DNA of 64,000 nt from Bacillota bacterium (lineage in GTDB: Bacteria; Bacillota; Clostridia; Acetivibrionales; DSM-1351). Positions 7,470-16,007 of the stretch are shown one piece after another; position 1 is the stretch's first letter; every line of letters starts with the position of its first letter. The stretch covers positions 52,439 through 116,438 of the forward strand of contig JAEYNY010000113.1 in the NCBI GenBank assembly GCA_023412275.1, read 5' to 3'. Position numbers and translations under genes: made by a program. The notes beneath the pieces were generated by a model. The model saw only the letters and a program-made list of their open reading frames with translations. It ran no database searches and was not told the origin of the DNA.

Positions 7470-10121
7470 TTATTTTCTGTCCTTTTCTTCTTTAATTAGT
7501 ATCTCCATTTGCTGTTTGGCTTCCTCCGGTAATGCATCCATCAGATAGCTGCGGTCTCTTGCCTGTATTTCCTGAAACTTCTCTTTTATTCTTCTATTTG
7601 CCTCTTCCACATCAATTTTCAGCTCTCTTGCAGATAACAAGGCACAACCTGCACCTCTTACAATTATCTGCTGCAAACCGTCGGATGTTGCAACTGTTAT
7701 ATTATATTTTTTCTGATTGTCATGGGCGAATTTTTCAATATACTGATCCGCCGTTTGAGCCTCTTTAGTATATACCACATGGATGTTATGATAGCTTACT
7801 ATTTCCTCACGATGGCCTTGAACACGGTAAGCATCAAATACCACTATAATTTGGCATTGCCGAATTCCCTGATAATTGCTGAGCAAATCAAGAAGCTTCA
7901 TTCTCGCAGCGTCTGTATTCTTATCAGAAAGCTCTTTTAGTTCAGGCCATGCAAATAAAATATTGTAGCCATCCACAAGAAGGTATTCTTCTTTGATTTC
8001 CTTCTGTGTACGCATATAGGAAATCTTTTCATAATAACTTTCCTCGGCTGTCTTGCGTCTTTTCCATGCAGATTTTTTACCCTGATTAACATAATATGTT
8101 CTATTGATAATCTGGTCAATTTCTTCCAAACTGATAGACAATTCCTGAGAAATTCCGTTCCTTTTTTCCTGTTCTATTAATGGATTATCTTTATTTTGAA
8201 GGTAGCTTTCAACATGCATGTAGTTCTTTACCTCATCCCAAGGAACAAAAAATCCCGTCCCATTTGCACAAAATACAGACCCGGTGGGATTTGCCATATC
8301 TCTTTCTGGGTCATACCCGATGCTATCGATAACCTCCTGTATATTATGGCAGGGTTCATAGCCTTTCACACTGCAAAAAAGTCTTCCTGCACCTTTGGTA
8401 TACGCATTTACCTCTTTCTGATAATTTCTCATGGTTATAACAGGGGCACTTCCCACTAAAATGACAGTTTCGCCGTTTGTCTGTGATATTTGGCTTACGC
8501 CATGCATCTTCTCAATATCAGTCATTGCTCTTCCCACCATCTTCTCAGGTAGTTCCAGTTGAAATGTGTAATACGGCTCAAGTAGTATGGATTCTGCTTC
8601 CATTAAGCCCTGTCTTACCGCACGGTAGGTTGCTGCTCTGAAGTCGCCACCTTCTGTATGTTTATTGTGTGCCCTGCCCGAAACAAGAGTAATTTTAACA
8701 TCGGTAAGGGCTGAACCTGTAAGTACTCCTTTATGCACTTTTTCTTCCAGATGAGTCAGAATCAATCTTTGCCAACTTTTACCGAGAATATCCTCACTAC
8801 ATTCCGTTCCAAATTGCAGACCGCTTCCCCGCTCTCCCGGCTCCAATAAAAGATGAACTTCCGCATAATGTCGCAGTGGTTCGAAATGACCTACCCCCTC
8901 AACAGTGTTCGCAATAGTTTCCTTATACACAATCCTGCCTGCATCGAAGGACACTTCTACTCCAAAACGGCTTTGTATTACGCTCTGAAGTATCTCTATC
9001 TGCACCTCTCCCATAATCTGTGCATGTATCTCTTGTAACTGTTCATCCCATACTATGTTAAGTTCCGGTTCTTCTTCTTCAATCTGCCTCAGCTTTGGAA
9101 GCATCATTCTTGGGTCACAGCCTTCCGGAAGTATAATCCGGTAGAACAGCACAGGTTCCAATAGTGGTAAACCTGAAGCTGACTCTATTCCCAGGCCCTC
9201 TCCCGGTATTGTCTGATTGAGTCCTGTTACTGCACAGACTGAACCTGCCTCTACTTCACTTACCGGGTCATATTTCTTTCCAGAATAAATACGAATTTGG
9301 TTAACTTTTTCTTCCCATTTTCCGTTTGTTAAGAGGTCTTTTACCTTTAGCTTTCCCCCCGTGAGCTTCAAATGGGTAAGACGGTTTCCCTGTTCATCCC
9401 TTGTTATTTTAAATACCTTAGCCCCAAATTCTTCAGGATAGGAAGGTATCGCAGCATACTTGGCAATACCCTGCATTAATTTCTCAATTCCTTCCAACTT
9501 CAAAGCCGAACCGAAAAAACATGGAAATAATTTGCGTTCTCTTACGGCCTTACTAATCTGTTCAGTCTCTATACTCCCTTTTTCCAAATAGGTTTCAAGA
9601 ATTGTTTCGTCGCACATGGACAACTGCTCATAAAACTCTGTTGTCTCAACCTTCCCAAATTCAATACACCCATCGCCTAACTGCTTTTTTATGTCTTTTA
9701 TTAACTTATCTTTATCCGTACCATTCTGATCCATCTTATTAACAAATATGAATGCAGGTATATTGTACATATCCAGTAAGTGCCATAGTGTTTTTGTATG
9801 CCCTTGCACTCCATCCGCACCGCTTATAACCAAAATGGCATAATCCAACACTTGTAGTGTTCTCTCCATTTCAGCTGAAAAATCTACATGCCCCGGTGTA
9901 TCCAATAATGTAATATTTACTCCGTCTGTTTCAAATACGGCCTGTTTGGAAAAAATAGTGATACCTCTAGCTCTTTCCAGCTCATAGGTATCCAAATACG
10001 CATCCTTATTGTCTACTCTTCCCAATTTTCCAATTTTCCCGCTAAGATAAAGGATACTCTCTGATAATGTCGTCTTGCCTGCATCAACATGTGCCAATAT
10101 TCCAATGATTAGTTTTTTCAT
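7470..10121 (-). CDS. Tet(M)/EF-G-like translation GTPase fused to a C-terminal Rae1/YacP-type NYN nuclease domain
   Basis: The 883-residue protein has two parts. Residues 1 to about 660 are a ribosomal-protection-type GTPase, with G1 AHVDAGKTTLS, switch RGITI, G3 DTPGHVDF and G4 NKMD. These are followed by EF-G domains II-V, including a domain IV segment HNKHTEGGDFRAATYRA. Residues 712-883 are a NYN (PIN-like) domain, with acidic residues at LLVDGYNIL (D717), VVFDAY (D763), ADQYIE (D792) and TSDG (D814). The standalone homologue of this domain, Rae1/YacP, is known to cleave mRNA in the ribosomal A site of Bacillus subtilis. The domain IV tip differs from the SPVSTPADF-type loop of classical Tet(M), so tetracycline resistance should not be assumed. 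The first gene of its operon. Confidence 0.85.
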   Translation of the reverse strand: MKKLIIGILAHVDAGKTTLSESILYLSGKIGKLGRVDNKDAYLDTYELERARGITIFSKQAVFETDGVNITLLDTPGHVDFSAEMERTLQVLDYAILVISGADGVQGHTKTLWHLLDMYNIPAFIFVNKMDQNGTDKDKLIKDIKKQLGDGCIEFGKVETTEFYEQLSMCDETILETYLEKGSIETEQISKAVRERKLFPCFFGSALKLEGIEKLMQGIAKYAAIPSYPEEFGAKVFKITRDEQGNRLTHLKLTGGKLKVKDLLTNGKWEEKVNQIRIYSGKKYDPVSEVEAGSVCAVTGLNQTIPGEGLGIESASGLPLLEPVLFYRIILPEGCDPRMMLPKLRQIEEEEPELNIVWDEQLQEIHAQIMGEVQIEILQSVIQSRFGVEVSFDAGRIVYKETIANTVEGVGHFEPLRHYAEVHLLLEPGERGSGLQFGTECSEDILGKSWQRLILTHLEEKVHKGVLTGSALTDVKITLVSGRAHNKHTEGGDFRAATYRAVRQGLMEAESILLEPYYTFQLELPEKMVGRAMTDIEKMHGVSQISQTNGETVILVGSAPVITMRNYQKEVNAYTKGAGRLFCSVKGYEPCHNIQEVIDSIGYDPERDMANPTGSVFCANGTGFFVPWDEVKNYMHVESYLQNKDNPLIEQEKRNGISQELSISLEEIDQIINRTYYVNQGKKSAWKRRKTAEESYYEKISYMRTQKEIKEEYLLVDGYNILFAWPELKELSDKNTDAARMKLLDLLSNYQGIRQCQIIVVFDAYRVQGHREEIVSYHNIHVVYTKEAQTADQYIEKFAHDNQKKYNITVATSDGLQQIIVRGAGCALLSARELKIDVEEANRRIKEKFQEIQARDRSYLMDALPEEAKQQMEILIKEEKDRK

Positions 10122-10311
10122 GATTGATTTTCAAATCCTTTAGTCTTTTTATCAGTATATAATTCACGGCCCCTTTGAGGCCTGTATGTTCAAGCTTTTA
10201 TTATATGATACCAGTATGTATTGGTTTTGACAATTTAACAAGGTATATAGTTTGCGTATCCCAACAATTTCCTATTACAGTATTGGTTATTCTCTGATTA
10301 CTTAGGGATAA

Positions 10312-10345
10312 AAAAAGGATGCCAATTCAAGACCGGCACCTTTTT
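10312..10345 (-). terminator. Rho-independent terminator after the alpha/beta hydrolase gene
   Basis: On the minus strand the stem AAAAAGGTGCC pairs with GGCATCCTTTTT (one bulged base) and runs into a T-rich tail. It lies about 20 bases past the hydrolase stop codon. The rest of 10122-10311 is AT-rich and should hold the promoter of the GTPase-nuclease operon; I see no gene there. Confidence 0.75.
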
Positions 10346-10364
10346 AAAGAAATTTCTATAACAT

Positions 10365-11207
10365 CTAGAACAAATTTGAGGCAAATAAGGTTATTTCGCG
10401 CCTCACATCATCACGGCAATCATAATGGACATCATGACCGGCATTATTAAAAATAACACATTTTGAATCTTTGATTACTTTTACCGGCCATAAAATATCT
10501 GTTACCGGCACCATTTTATCCATATACGCGTTAATCATTAAAACAGGTATCTGGATTTTGGATAGCTCCTGATATACTTCCTCATCTGTTTTGAGGTACG
10601 AAAGGGGTTTTCTGGGATTAACACGGACTTCCTCATCTGTCCTTTCAAGTTCCCATTCATATGCTTTTTCAGCTTTCCTTTCAAATTCGGCCTTTAATTT
10701 TGGATTATCAGAAAATTTCTCAGCGAAGGAAAGAAAATACCTTTTAGTTGACTCAGCACGCTTTATCCTTGCTTCCGGATCATCTGCCGACATAATCGTT
10801 CTAAGCCTGCCTGGAGAAGTCTCTCCCCCTTTTCTGGAATGAGGCCCTCCTACCAAAGCCGCAAAGCCAACCAGAACTTCCGGATGCCTCAGTGCCAGAT
10901 GCCAGCCTATGCCTGCACCATGAGATTGTCCAGTATAAAGGAATTTTTGTATCCCCTTGTTTTTAGCAAATTCATACACGTCATCTGCCCAGGTATTATA
11001 CCACTCACCGCCCAAGTCCTCAGAAACATGCGTTGATTTTCCATATCCTCTGATTTGGATGGTAAAAACATGGAAGCCTTCATCAGCCAGATCCATTGGC
11101 CAGCCTATTTCATCAGAATCAAAACCCATTTGGGAGGACAAGATATATTTATCTCCCGAACCATATTCGTTGTAGTAGAGAGTTGCACCCTTGACCATTT
11201 GATACAT
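10365..11207 (-). CDS. Alpha/beta hydrolase
   Basis: The 280-residue cytoplasmic protein has an alpha/beta-hydrolase fold with a complete triad. The nucleophile elbow is GQSHGAG (Ser95), the acid is in INAYMDKMVP (Asp230), and the histidine is in NNAGHDVHY (His258). The oxyanion segment lies near SSQMGFDSDE. The substrate is unknown; esters, lactones or thioesters are all possible. It is the last gene of a TetR-headed operon (TetR, acyltransferase, zinc-ribbon membrane protein, hydrolase), so it may undo or follow the acyltransferase reaction. The start has a GAGGAG box at good distance. A terminator follows directly. Confidence 0.8.
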   Translation of the reverse strand: MYQMVKGATLYYNEYGSGDKYILSSQMGFDSDEIGWPMDLADEGFHVFTIQIRGYGKSTHVSEDLGGEWYNTWADDVYEFAKNKGIQKFLYTGQSHGAGIGWHLALRHPEVLVGFAALVGGPHSRKGGETSPGRLRTIMSADDPEARIKRAESTKRYFLSFAEKFSDNPKLKAEFERKAEKAYEWELERTDEEVRVNPRKPLSYLKTDEEVYQELSKIQIPVLMINAYMDKMVPVTDILWPVKVIKDSKCVIFNNAGHDVHYDCRDDVRREITLFASNLF

Positions 11208-11256
11208 TTTTCACACTCCTCAATGTCCTTTGGTTTTAATTTGTAAGAATACATTA

Positions 11257-11931
11257 CTAAAAGTGAAACCTTCGTAGCATCTCATTTTTAAAGCCTTTAT
11301 CGGAAAAAATTATCATACCCGCAAAGGTCAAAAATGCATATAGTTCTGATGTAGCTGCAGCCCACAATATCTGTGAGACGCCAATTAAGTATAAAAGCAG
11401 TGGTAAAAATCCCAACAGAATAAGTGCAAGTATGAAACCAACAAATTCCTTCCACAGCATCTTTTTTATAATGACAATCAAGGTTATCAGAAATGTAGCA
11501 CCAATGATCAAAAACGGGAAAATGTAGTTTACTGACCAGCGGCTGCCACCTTCTAACATATTTAATATGAGCAGCATTCCTGTCAAGCCCAGAACCTGGA
11601 CGATAATTTTTTGTCCTAAATGTACCTTGGATAAAAATGTATGTCTTATGAGAAGCCATCCGTAAAGAACACAAACTATAACATAGAGGCACCACAAAGT
11701 ATCCGGTGTCGCAAAAAAATTCGTAAAAGCGCAAATACTTATAACAGCTATAGCAATAAAAGCAGTCAATCTAGAGAGAAGACGATTTGGCTGCCGGGTT
11801 TCGGCAGCAGAATAATGTGGATACCAGTTTTTTTCTGCTGTTGCATCCACGTTTGACAGTGGTCTCTGGCAAAGTGGACATTTTTTATTTGTTGAATAAA
11901 CTGAAACACCGCAGTTTGAACATTTTTTCAT
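11257..11931 (-). CDS. Zinc-ribbon membrane protein (DUF6320-like)
   Basis: The N-terminus has two CxxC pairs, KKCSNCG and KKCPLCQRPLS, forming a zinc ribbon. It is followed by about six membrane helices; the whole protein is about 224 residues. I chose ATG 11931 because it overlaps the acyltransferase stop codon as ATGA and has a GGGGGAT box upstream, whereas the TTG five codons earlier is less likely. The layout matches the DUF6320 family, which as I recall often sits beside condensation-type acyltransferases. Its job is not known. Translation was presumably coupled to the upstream gene, which now carries an internal stop, so its expression may be reduced. Confidence 0.65.
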   Translation of the reverse strand: MKKCSNCGVSVYSTNKKCPLCQRPLSNVDATAEKNWYPHYSAAETRQPNRLLSRLTAFIAIAVISICAFTNFFATPDTLWCLYVIVCVLYGWLLIRHTFLSKVHLGQKIIVQVLGLTGMLLILNMLEGGSRWSVNYIFPFLIIGATFLITLIVIIKKMLWKEFVGFILALILLGFLPLLLYLIGVSQILWAAATSELYAFLTFAGMIIFSDKGFKNEMLRRFHF

Positions 11932-13214
11932 AGTCGTATCCCCCAATTATTACTGACAATCTGTACTTCAAGTCCACTTTGTGATGAAAGCAAATGAAAA
12001 AATTCTCGTATTATTTCACTTTCCACAATATTTCGTGCAAAGGTAATTACAAGCTGATTATTAACTGAACTGACAGCACAATTAATAGGACTTTTCTTTG
12101 TAGGGTAGATGGTAGCTTCCACAGCGTCAATGTGATGCGTCATACTTTTTGGAAGTTTTATATTTCCAATATTCGTGAGAGTCATGGTTTTAAGATTCTC
12201 TCCAAGATGATCAAAACCATAACGTATGGCAAGCTCTTTAAGGCCTATTGGTACAAGCCTTGAGGCAAGATTCTTTTCAAATTTCATACTTTCTGTTATA
12301 GTTTTTTCCAGATAATTTTTTGAAGTTCTTTCTTTTAACTGATTTGAAACCTCAGTAAGAATATCTGCAAATGCAATATCTTCCGTAACTTTCATACCTA
12401 TATTGACTACAGTAAAAAAATTGCGGAGACTTTTTGAGATAAATATCTTTCGCAGATTTACCGGTATTGTAATCATAATAGGTTTATGGTATTCATCGGG
12501 AAGCATACTGGTATGAATAGCAGCGATAAGCAGAGCAGTAAGATATGCTGTTATTGTAACTCCATTCCCCTTGGCTATGCTTTGAAGTTCTGATGCATTT
12601 AATAATCCATGTATAACATTATGTCCATAAGGAACAAACCGTGCGCCTTGGATATGATATGCCTTCTGTTTTTGTTTTACTGCTTTGTGATTTGATGCAT
12701 ATTACGTATAATAGCTGTCCTTAGATTCTGACCTACTGTAAAATGTTTCAGGCAGCAAAATAAGTCCTTCATCGTCGCTAACGTTTTCTCCTGTCAGATT
12801 GAGATATTGAAATACCAATGTTTTTAAAAACTCCACTGCTCCTGTGCCATCGGTTAGTGCATGAAATATTTCAACAGAAATTTTTTGTTTATAGTAAAGT
12901 ACTCGTAATAGAAAACCATTGTTTTCTGTTACGGTAATAGGTGCACAGGGATAGTTTGTTTCCTCCTTAACCAGCAGTCGGTTTTCATTACCACTTAAAA
13001 AGCGCCAGAAAACACCGTAGTTAAGCTTTACAGCCATCATAGGGAACCTTTCCATCACAGTATCCAGTGCTTGCTGCAATATAGGCGGATTAACCGGCCT
13101 ATTCATTACCATAGACACTCTAAAAGTAGATGTATTTTTATTATTTGTAACTGCAGGAAATAATTTTCCCGCATGATCAAGTTTATACCATTTATCCACG
13201 GCCCAATTCCTCAT
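11928..13214 (-). pseudogene. Condensation-domain-type alcohol/acyl acetyltransferase, interrupted by one in-frame TAA
   Basis: The frame is intact from ATG 13214 to the stop at 11928 except for a single TAA at 12702-12704 (codon 171). Before it the protein reads SKDSYYT; after it the same frame continues YASNHKAVKQKQKAYHIQG and on to NNWGIRL without a break. The N-terminal half contains the HxxxDG motif of the condensation/acetyltransferase superfamily (IFHALTDG, His118 and Asp122). The full length of about 428 residues fits that family. A restart at ATG 12506 would give only a 192-residue C-terminal piece without the active site. The cause may be a true nonsense mutation, for example CAA to TAA, or a sequence error. 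The gene lies between a TetR regulator and its operon partners. Confidence 0.8.
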
Positions 13215-13240
13215 TCTTTTGTTATATTGTCACCATTAAT

Positions 13241-13840
13241 TTATTTTAATAAAAAAGCCATAATATCGCTCACTTCAGGGGCGATGTATTTATCTCCCAT
13301 AAATAACTTCATATCCGCAAGTCCTTGGATTACCGAAAAAAACATAAGTGACAATTTATATGAATTACCTTGTTTAAATTCACCCAACTCTTGTCCCTTT
13401 TCAATTAACTTTGCAGTGTTATCGAATAATAATAAATCAGACTTTTTAAACTCTTCCATCTGATTTAACGCGTCTTTTTCCAAAATACAACGGGTTATCA
13501 AAAGAAAATAGTCAGATAAATCTTCGCTTGATTGGATATCTTTTAATAAGTTTGCTGTTAACCTAGCAAAAGTTTGGGCGGGAGAAATATTGGAATCATC
13601 AAGGAATCGAACTGCCTTTGACATTTCTATTAAAGTTTTTTTCAGTATTTCACCGAACAGTTCTTCTTTTGTAGAAAAATGGCAATAAATAAGACCGGTA
13701 CTTATGCCTGCCGTTTGTGCAATGTCTTTTACACTTGTCTTAGAAAAACCTTTTCGTGAAAACAATCTAAGTCCGGCTGCCATAATCTTACGTTTTGTTG
13801 CCAATGACATTTTGTCATTTTGTTCCTGTGTACGGGCCAT
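13241..13840 (-). CDS. TetR/AcrR family transcriptional regulator
   Basis: The 199-residue protein has an N-terminal helix-turn-helix from about residue 15 to 60, with the typical KTSVKDIAQTAGISTGLIYCHFSTKEELF segment. A helical ligand-binding domain follows. It is the first gene of the operon running through the acyltransferase, zinc-ribbon protein and hydrolase, with a 26-base gap to the next gene. A perfect inverted repeat just upstream of its start is the likely autoregulatory operator. The ligand is unknown and may be a substrate or product of the acyltransferase/hydrolase pair. The start has an AAGGA box. Confidence 0.85.
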   Translation of the reverse strand: MARTQEQNDKMSLATKRKIMAAGLRLFSRKGFSKTSVKDIAQTAGISTGLIYCHFSTKEELFGEILKKTLIEMSKAVRFLDDSNISPAQTFARLTANLLKDIQSSEDLSDYFLLITRCILEKDALNQMEEFKKSDLLLFDNTAKLIEKGQELGEFKQGNSYKLSLMFFSVIQGLADMKLFMGDKYIAPEVSDIMAFLLK

Positions 13841-13886
13841 ATTTTTTCCTTCTCTGTATAATAAAACTGTTCTCTATATAATAAAC

Positions 13887-13900
13887 TGAACGTAAGTTCA
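13887..13900 (-). promoter_or_regulatory. Inverted repeat, probable TetR operator
   Basis: TGAAC-GTAA-GTTCA is a perfect 5-bp inverted repeat placed 47-60 bases before the TetR start codon, in the expected promoter region. This is the usual arrangement for a self-repressing TetR regulator. The remaining bases up to the terminator at 14082 are AT-rich and hold no recognisable gene. Confidence 0.55.
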
Positions 13901-14081
13901 TTTTATGTCTTTTCTTGTTCTTTGTCAATAATCAGATATTGCTGGTTACCTATGTACCTCTATTGTAATTTTCTGTAGTAATATATTTTCATTTCAGACA
14001 TTGCATCCATTATGCGTGAGCAAGTCACAAATCAATTGTTTATTCTCCATAAATTCTAAGAACACAATGGCAAAATAAAAA

Positions 14082-14101
14082 GGTAGGCTGTTACACCTAC
14101 C
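14082..14101 (-). terminator. Probable Rho-independent terminator
   Basis: On the minus strand GGTAGG-TGTAACAG-CCTACC forms a short hairpin followed by TTTTTATTTTG. It would end transcription of the gene fragment at 14265-14546. Between the two (14102-14264) a minus-strand frame reads a short cysteine-rich segment (FKCGKCKNN) ending in TAA, possibly a decayed zinc-ribbon tail. Confidence 0.6.
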
Positions 14102-14264
14102 CCATTGATTCTTATTAAACTATTCCAATAGGTATTTGCTTTCTTTGCTAATCTTCCTTATTCTTACAAGATAAATAATTAAAACTTAACAGATGGCTTT
14201 GTTCCATCCTGTTTAATAGAGTTGTTTTTGCATTTCCCACATTTGAAGATGATCTGGCAACTAT

Positions 14265-14546
14265 TCAGTCTCCAGCAATGCCAAACAGCACAGTGGAACT
14301 ACCATCCTTACCAAGCAGCTGAGTTTTATTTTTACCATCAAGGTCTCTTATAAATAGGTGGTAGTCCTGTACATAAACCAGCTTATTATCTGTGACAGTA
14401 TAGGTATACACAGCTTTCTTCAAATACTTATTCCAGTTTTTCTTGTCATTAACACTCTTGGTATAAAGATAGCCATTTTTCGCCTGATTGCCCATCATAA
14501 TTATCTTGCCATCTGAGTATTTCTGTTGCTGATACCATTTCCCCTC
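14265..14546 (-). pseudogene. Fragment of a beta-propeller-like (DUF5050-type) protein
   Basis: The frame is open from just after a TAG (14547-14549) to a TGA at 14265. It reads a typical repeat protein with segments GKWYQQQKYSDGKIIMMG, NGYLYTKSVND, VYTYTVTDNKLVYVQDYHLF and DLDGKNKTQLLGKDG. Such Tyr/Gly/Asp-rich repeats occur in DUF5050-type propellers of clostridial surface proteins. There is no start codon with a ribosome binding site, and both ends look cut, so I read it as a remnant. It abuts the end of the high-G+C block that starts with the subtilisin gene, so insertion of that block may have truncated it. Confidence 0.5.
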
Positions 14547-14581
14547 CTAGATGACAAGTTTTTATTTGTTTACTTCTCTAC

Positions 14582-15949
14582 CTAGAAGGGAGCATAAAAC
14601 CGTATTAGAGTCACCGCCACCTGAGCTCTGGTAGCACTGCCTTGTGGGGATAGAGTCTTCGTACCCGTTCCGCTAATGAATCCGTTGGCATTGGCCCAGG
14701 AGAGGGCATCCTTTGCGTAAGTGCTGATGCTGTCGGCATCGGCAAATTTACTTAAATCCGCCCGTTTACCTAAATCATGACCGAAAGCTGAGGCATAACC
14801 ATACAGCATGACTGCCACTTGTTCTCGTGTAATGGTGCCATTGGGGTTTGTGCCATCAGAGATGCCCTTCGCTATTGCCCACAACTGAGCATCCCTATAC
14901 CAGATTGCGGTGCTTTCGGAAGGCTTGAGTCCTTGCAAGCGGTAGAGCATCATCCACAGCATGGCTCGAGTCGTTGGCTTATTCGGGGAAAATTCAATCG
15001 CACTCGTCCCTTGTAAAAGTCCGAGTTTTGCAGCTTTATTCACACCGTCAAAGTACCATTTTGATGGATCCACATCACGGAAAAGACAACCCTGCCGTGC
15101 GAAGACAAGTGCCCGCTCGAAATTCAAAATACCCCAACCGGAAGCTCTGTCATAGCCGGTAGTACCGAAATCTGTGGCAGAGGCATAGAGAATCTGCCTT
15201 ACCTGTGCCGTTGTTAGGTCAGGATATTCCGTCATCAGCTTAGCTGCAACACCCGAAATATAGGCCGTGGAAAAGCTTGTGCCAGTAGCCAGCAGTCGAT
15301 TACCCTTCATGGTGGCTGTGGGTAGCTTTTCTCCTGGAGCCAACAAATCCACTGCCTCATTACAGTTGGAGAAGTCAGCCGGAGCACTGTTCGCTTCATT
15401 TACCGCACCCACACATAGAGCGCTACTGTATGCACCAGGATAGTAAACGGAGTCATTCCCGTTATTTCCCACGCTGGAAATGACCAATGTTCCCTGTTTC
15501 TCAGCCCATGCCACCGCTTCCCGCAAAGCTGGTGTGTCGGTCAATACACCGGAACTTATATTAAGGATTTTACAGTCATAGACCTCCACCGCATCCCGAA
15601 TAATGTTTGCTAGTATGGCACCGTCACCCTTTAGGGTACCGCCATATTCGTTTTTTCCATAATATACTAGAGGAACCAGAATGGCCTCCGGGCAAAGCCC
15701 CTTTATCCCGGCCGCCTCGCTGCCTACAATGATAGAAGCTATTGCTGTGCCGTGGCCAACTGTGTCTGCGGTGGTTTGATTGGGTAGGATATAGTTTTGC
15801 CCAGAGGACAAATTTGTCTTGGAGATGGCTATTTCGGAAATGCCGGTATCGATGACGGCCACCCGCACCGGTTCAGACTCAGCGCCCGAAGCAGGTACGG
15901 TCAAAAACATGGCGGTCAGCACTGCGGCGAAAAATATACGCAGTCTCAT
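14582..15949 (-). CDS. Secreted subtilisin-like serine protease (S8) with C-terminal SLH repeats
   Basis: I start the gene at ATG 15949 because it opens a clear signal peptide (MRLRIFFAAVLTAMFLTVPA) with a purine-rich box upstream; the longer in-frame start at 16054 would bury it and run into the next gene. The catalytic triad is complete: AVIDTGI (Asp34), VGHGTA (His67) and GTSFSTAY (Ser225), with the oxyanion Asn in SVGNNGN (about 162). From about residue 285 to the end there are three SLH repeats (FRDVDPSKWYFDGV..., IWYRDAQLWAIAKGI..., FADADSISTYAKDAL...) that anchor proteins to cell-wall polymers. There is no obvious propeptide. It lies 58 bases after the giant SLH protein on the same strand and may process it. 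Confidence 0.85.
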   Translation of the reverse strand: MRLRIFFAAVLTAMFLTVPASGAESEPVRVAVIDTGISEIAISKTNLSSGQNYILPNQTTADTVGHGTAIASIIVGSEAAGIKGLCPEAILVPLVYYGKNEYGGTLKGDGAILANIIRDAVEVYDCKILNISSGVLTDTPALREAVAWAEKQGTLVISSVGNNGNDSVYYPGAYSSALCVGAVNEANSAPADFSNCNEAVDLLAPGEKLPTATMKGNRLLATGTSFSTAYISGVAAKLMTEYPDLTTAQVRQILYASATDFGTTGYDRASGWGILNFERALVFARQGCLFRDVDPSKWYFDGVNKAAKLGLLQGTSAIEFSPNKPTTRAMLWMMLYRLQGLKPSESTAIWYRDAQLWAIAKGISDGTNPNGTITREQVAVMLYGYASAFGHDLGKRADLSKFADADSISTYAKDALSWANANGFISGTGTKTLSPQGSATRAQVAVTLIRFYAPF

Positions 15950-16007
15950 GTACTCACCCTTTCCTTGGGGTACAGAGGCGGGGTTTCCCCCGCCTCTGTT
16001 TAAAGCT

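Noticed and set aside
7470..10121. Tetracycline resistance determinant (tetM-like) as a functional label
   Set aside because: The GTPase domains fit the family, but the domain IV tip differs from Tet(M) and a NYN nuclease is fused, so the resistance name would over-claim.
11297..11734. A 145-codon minus-strand frame inside the zinc-ribbon membrane protein gene
   Set aside because: It lies in a shifted frame of a gene with good family features and lacks a start signal.
14102..14264. Cysteine-rich minus-strand reading (FKCGKCKNN) as a zinc-ribbon gene
   Set aside because: Only about 30 codons without start or ribosome binding site; kept as a remark in the terminator entry.
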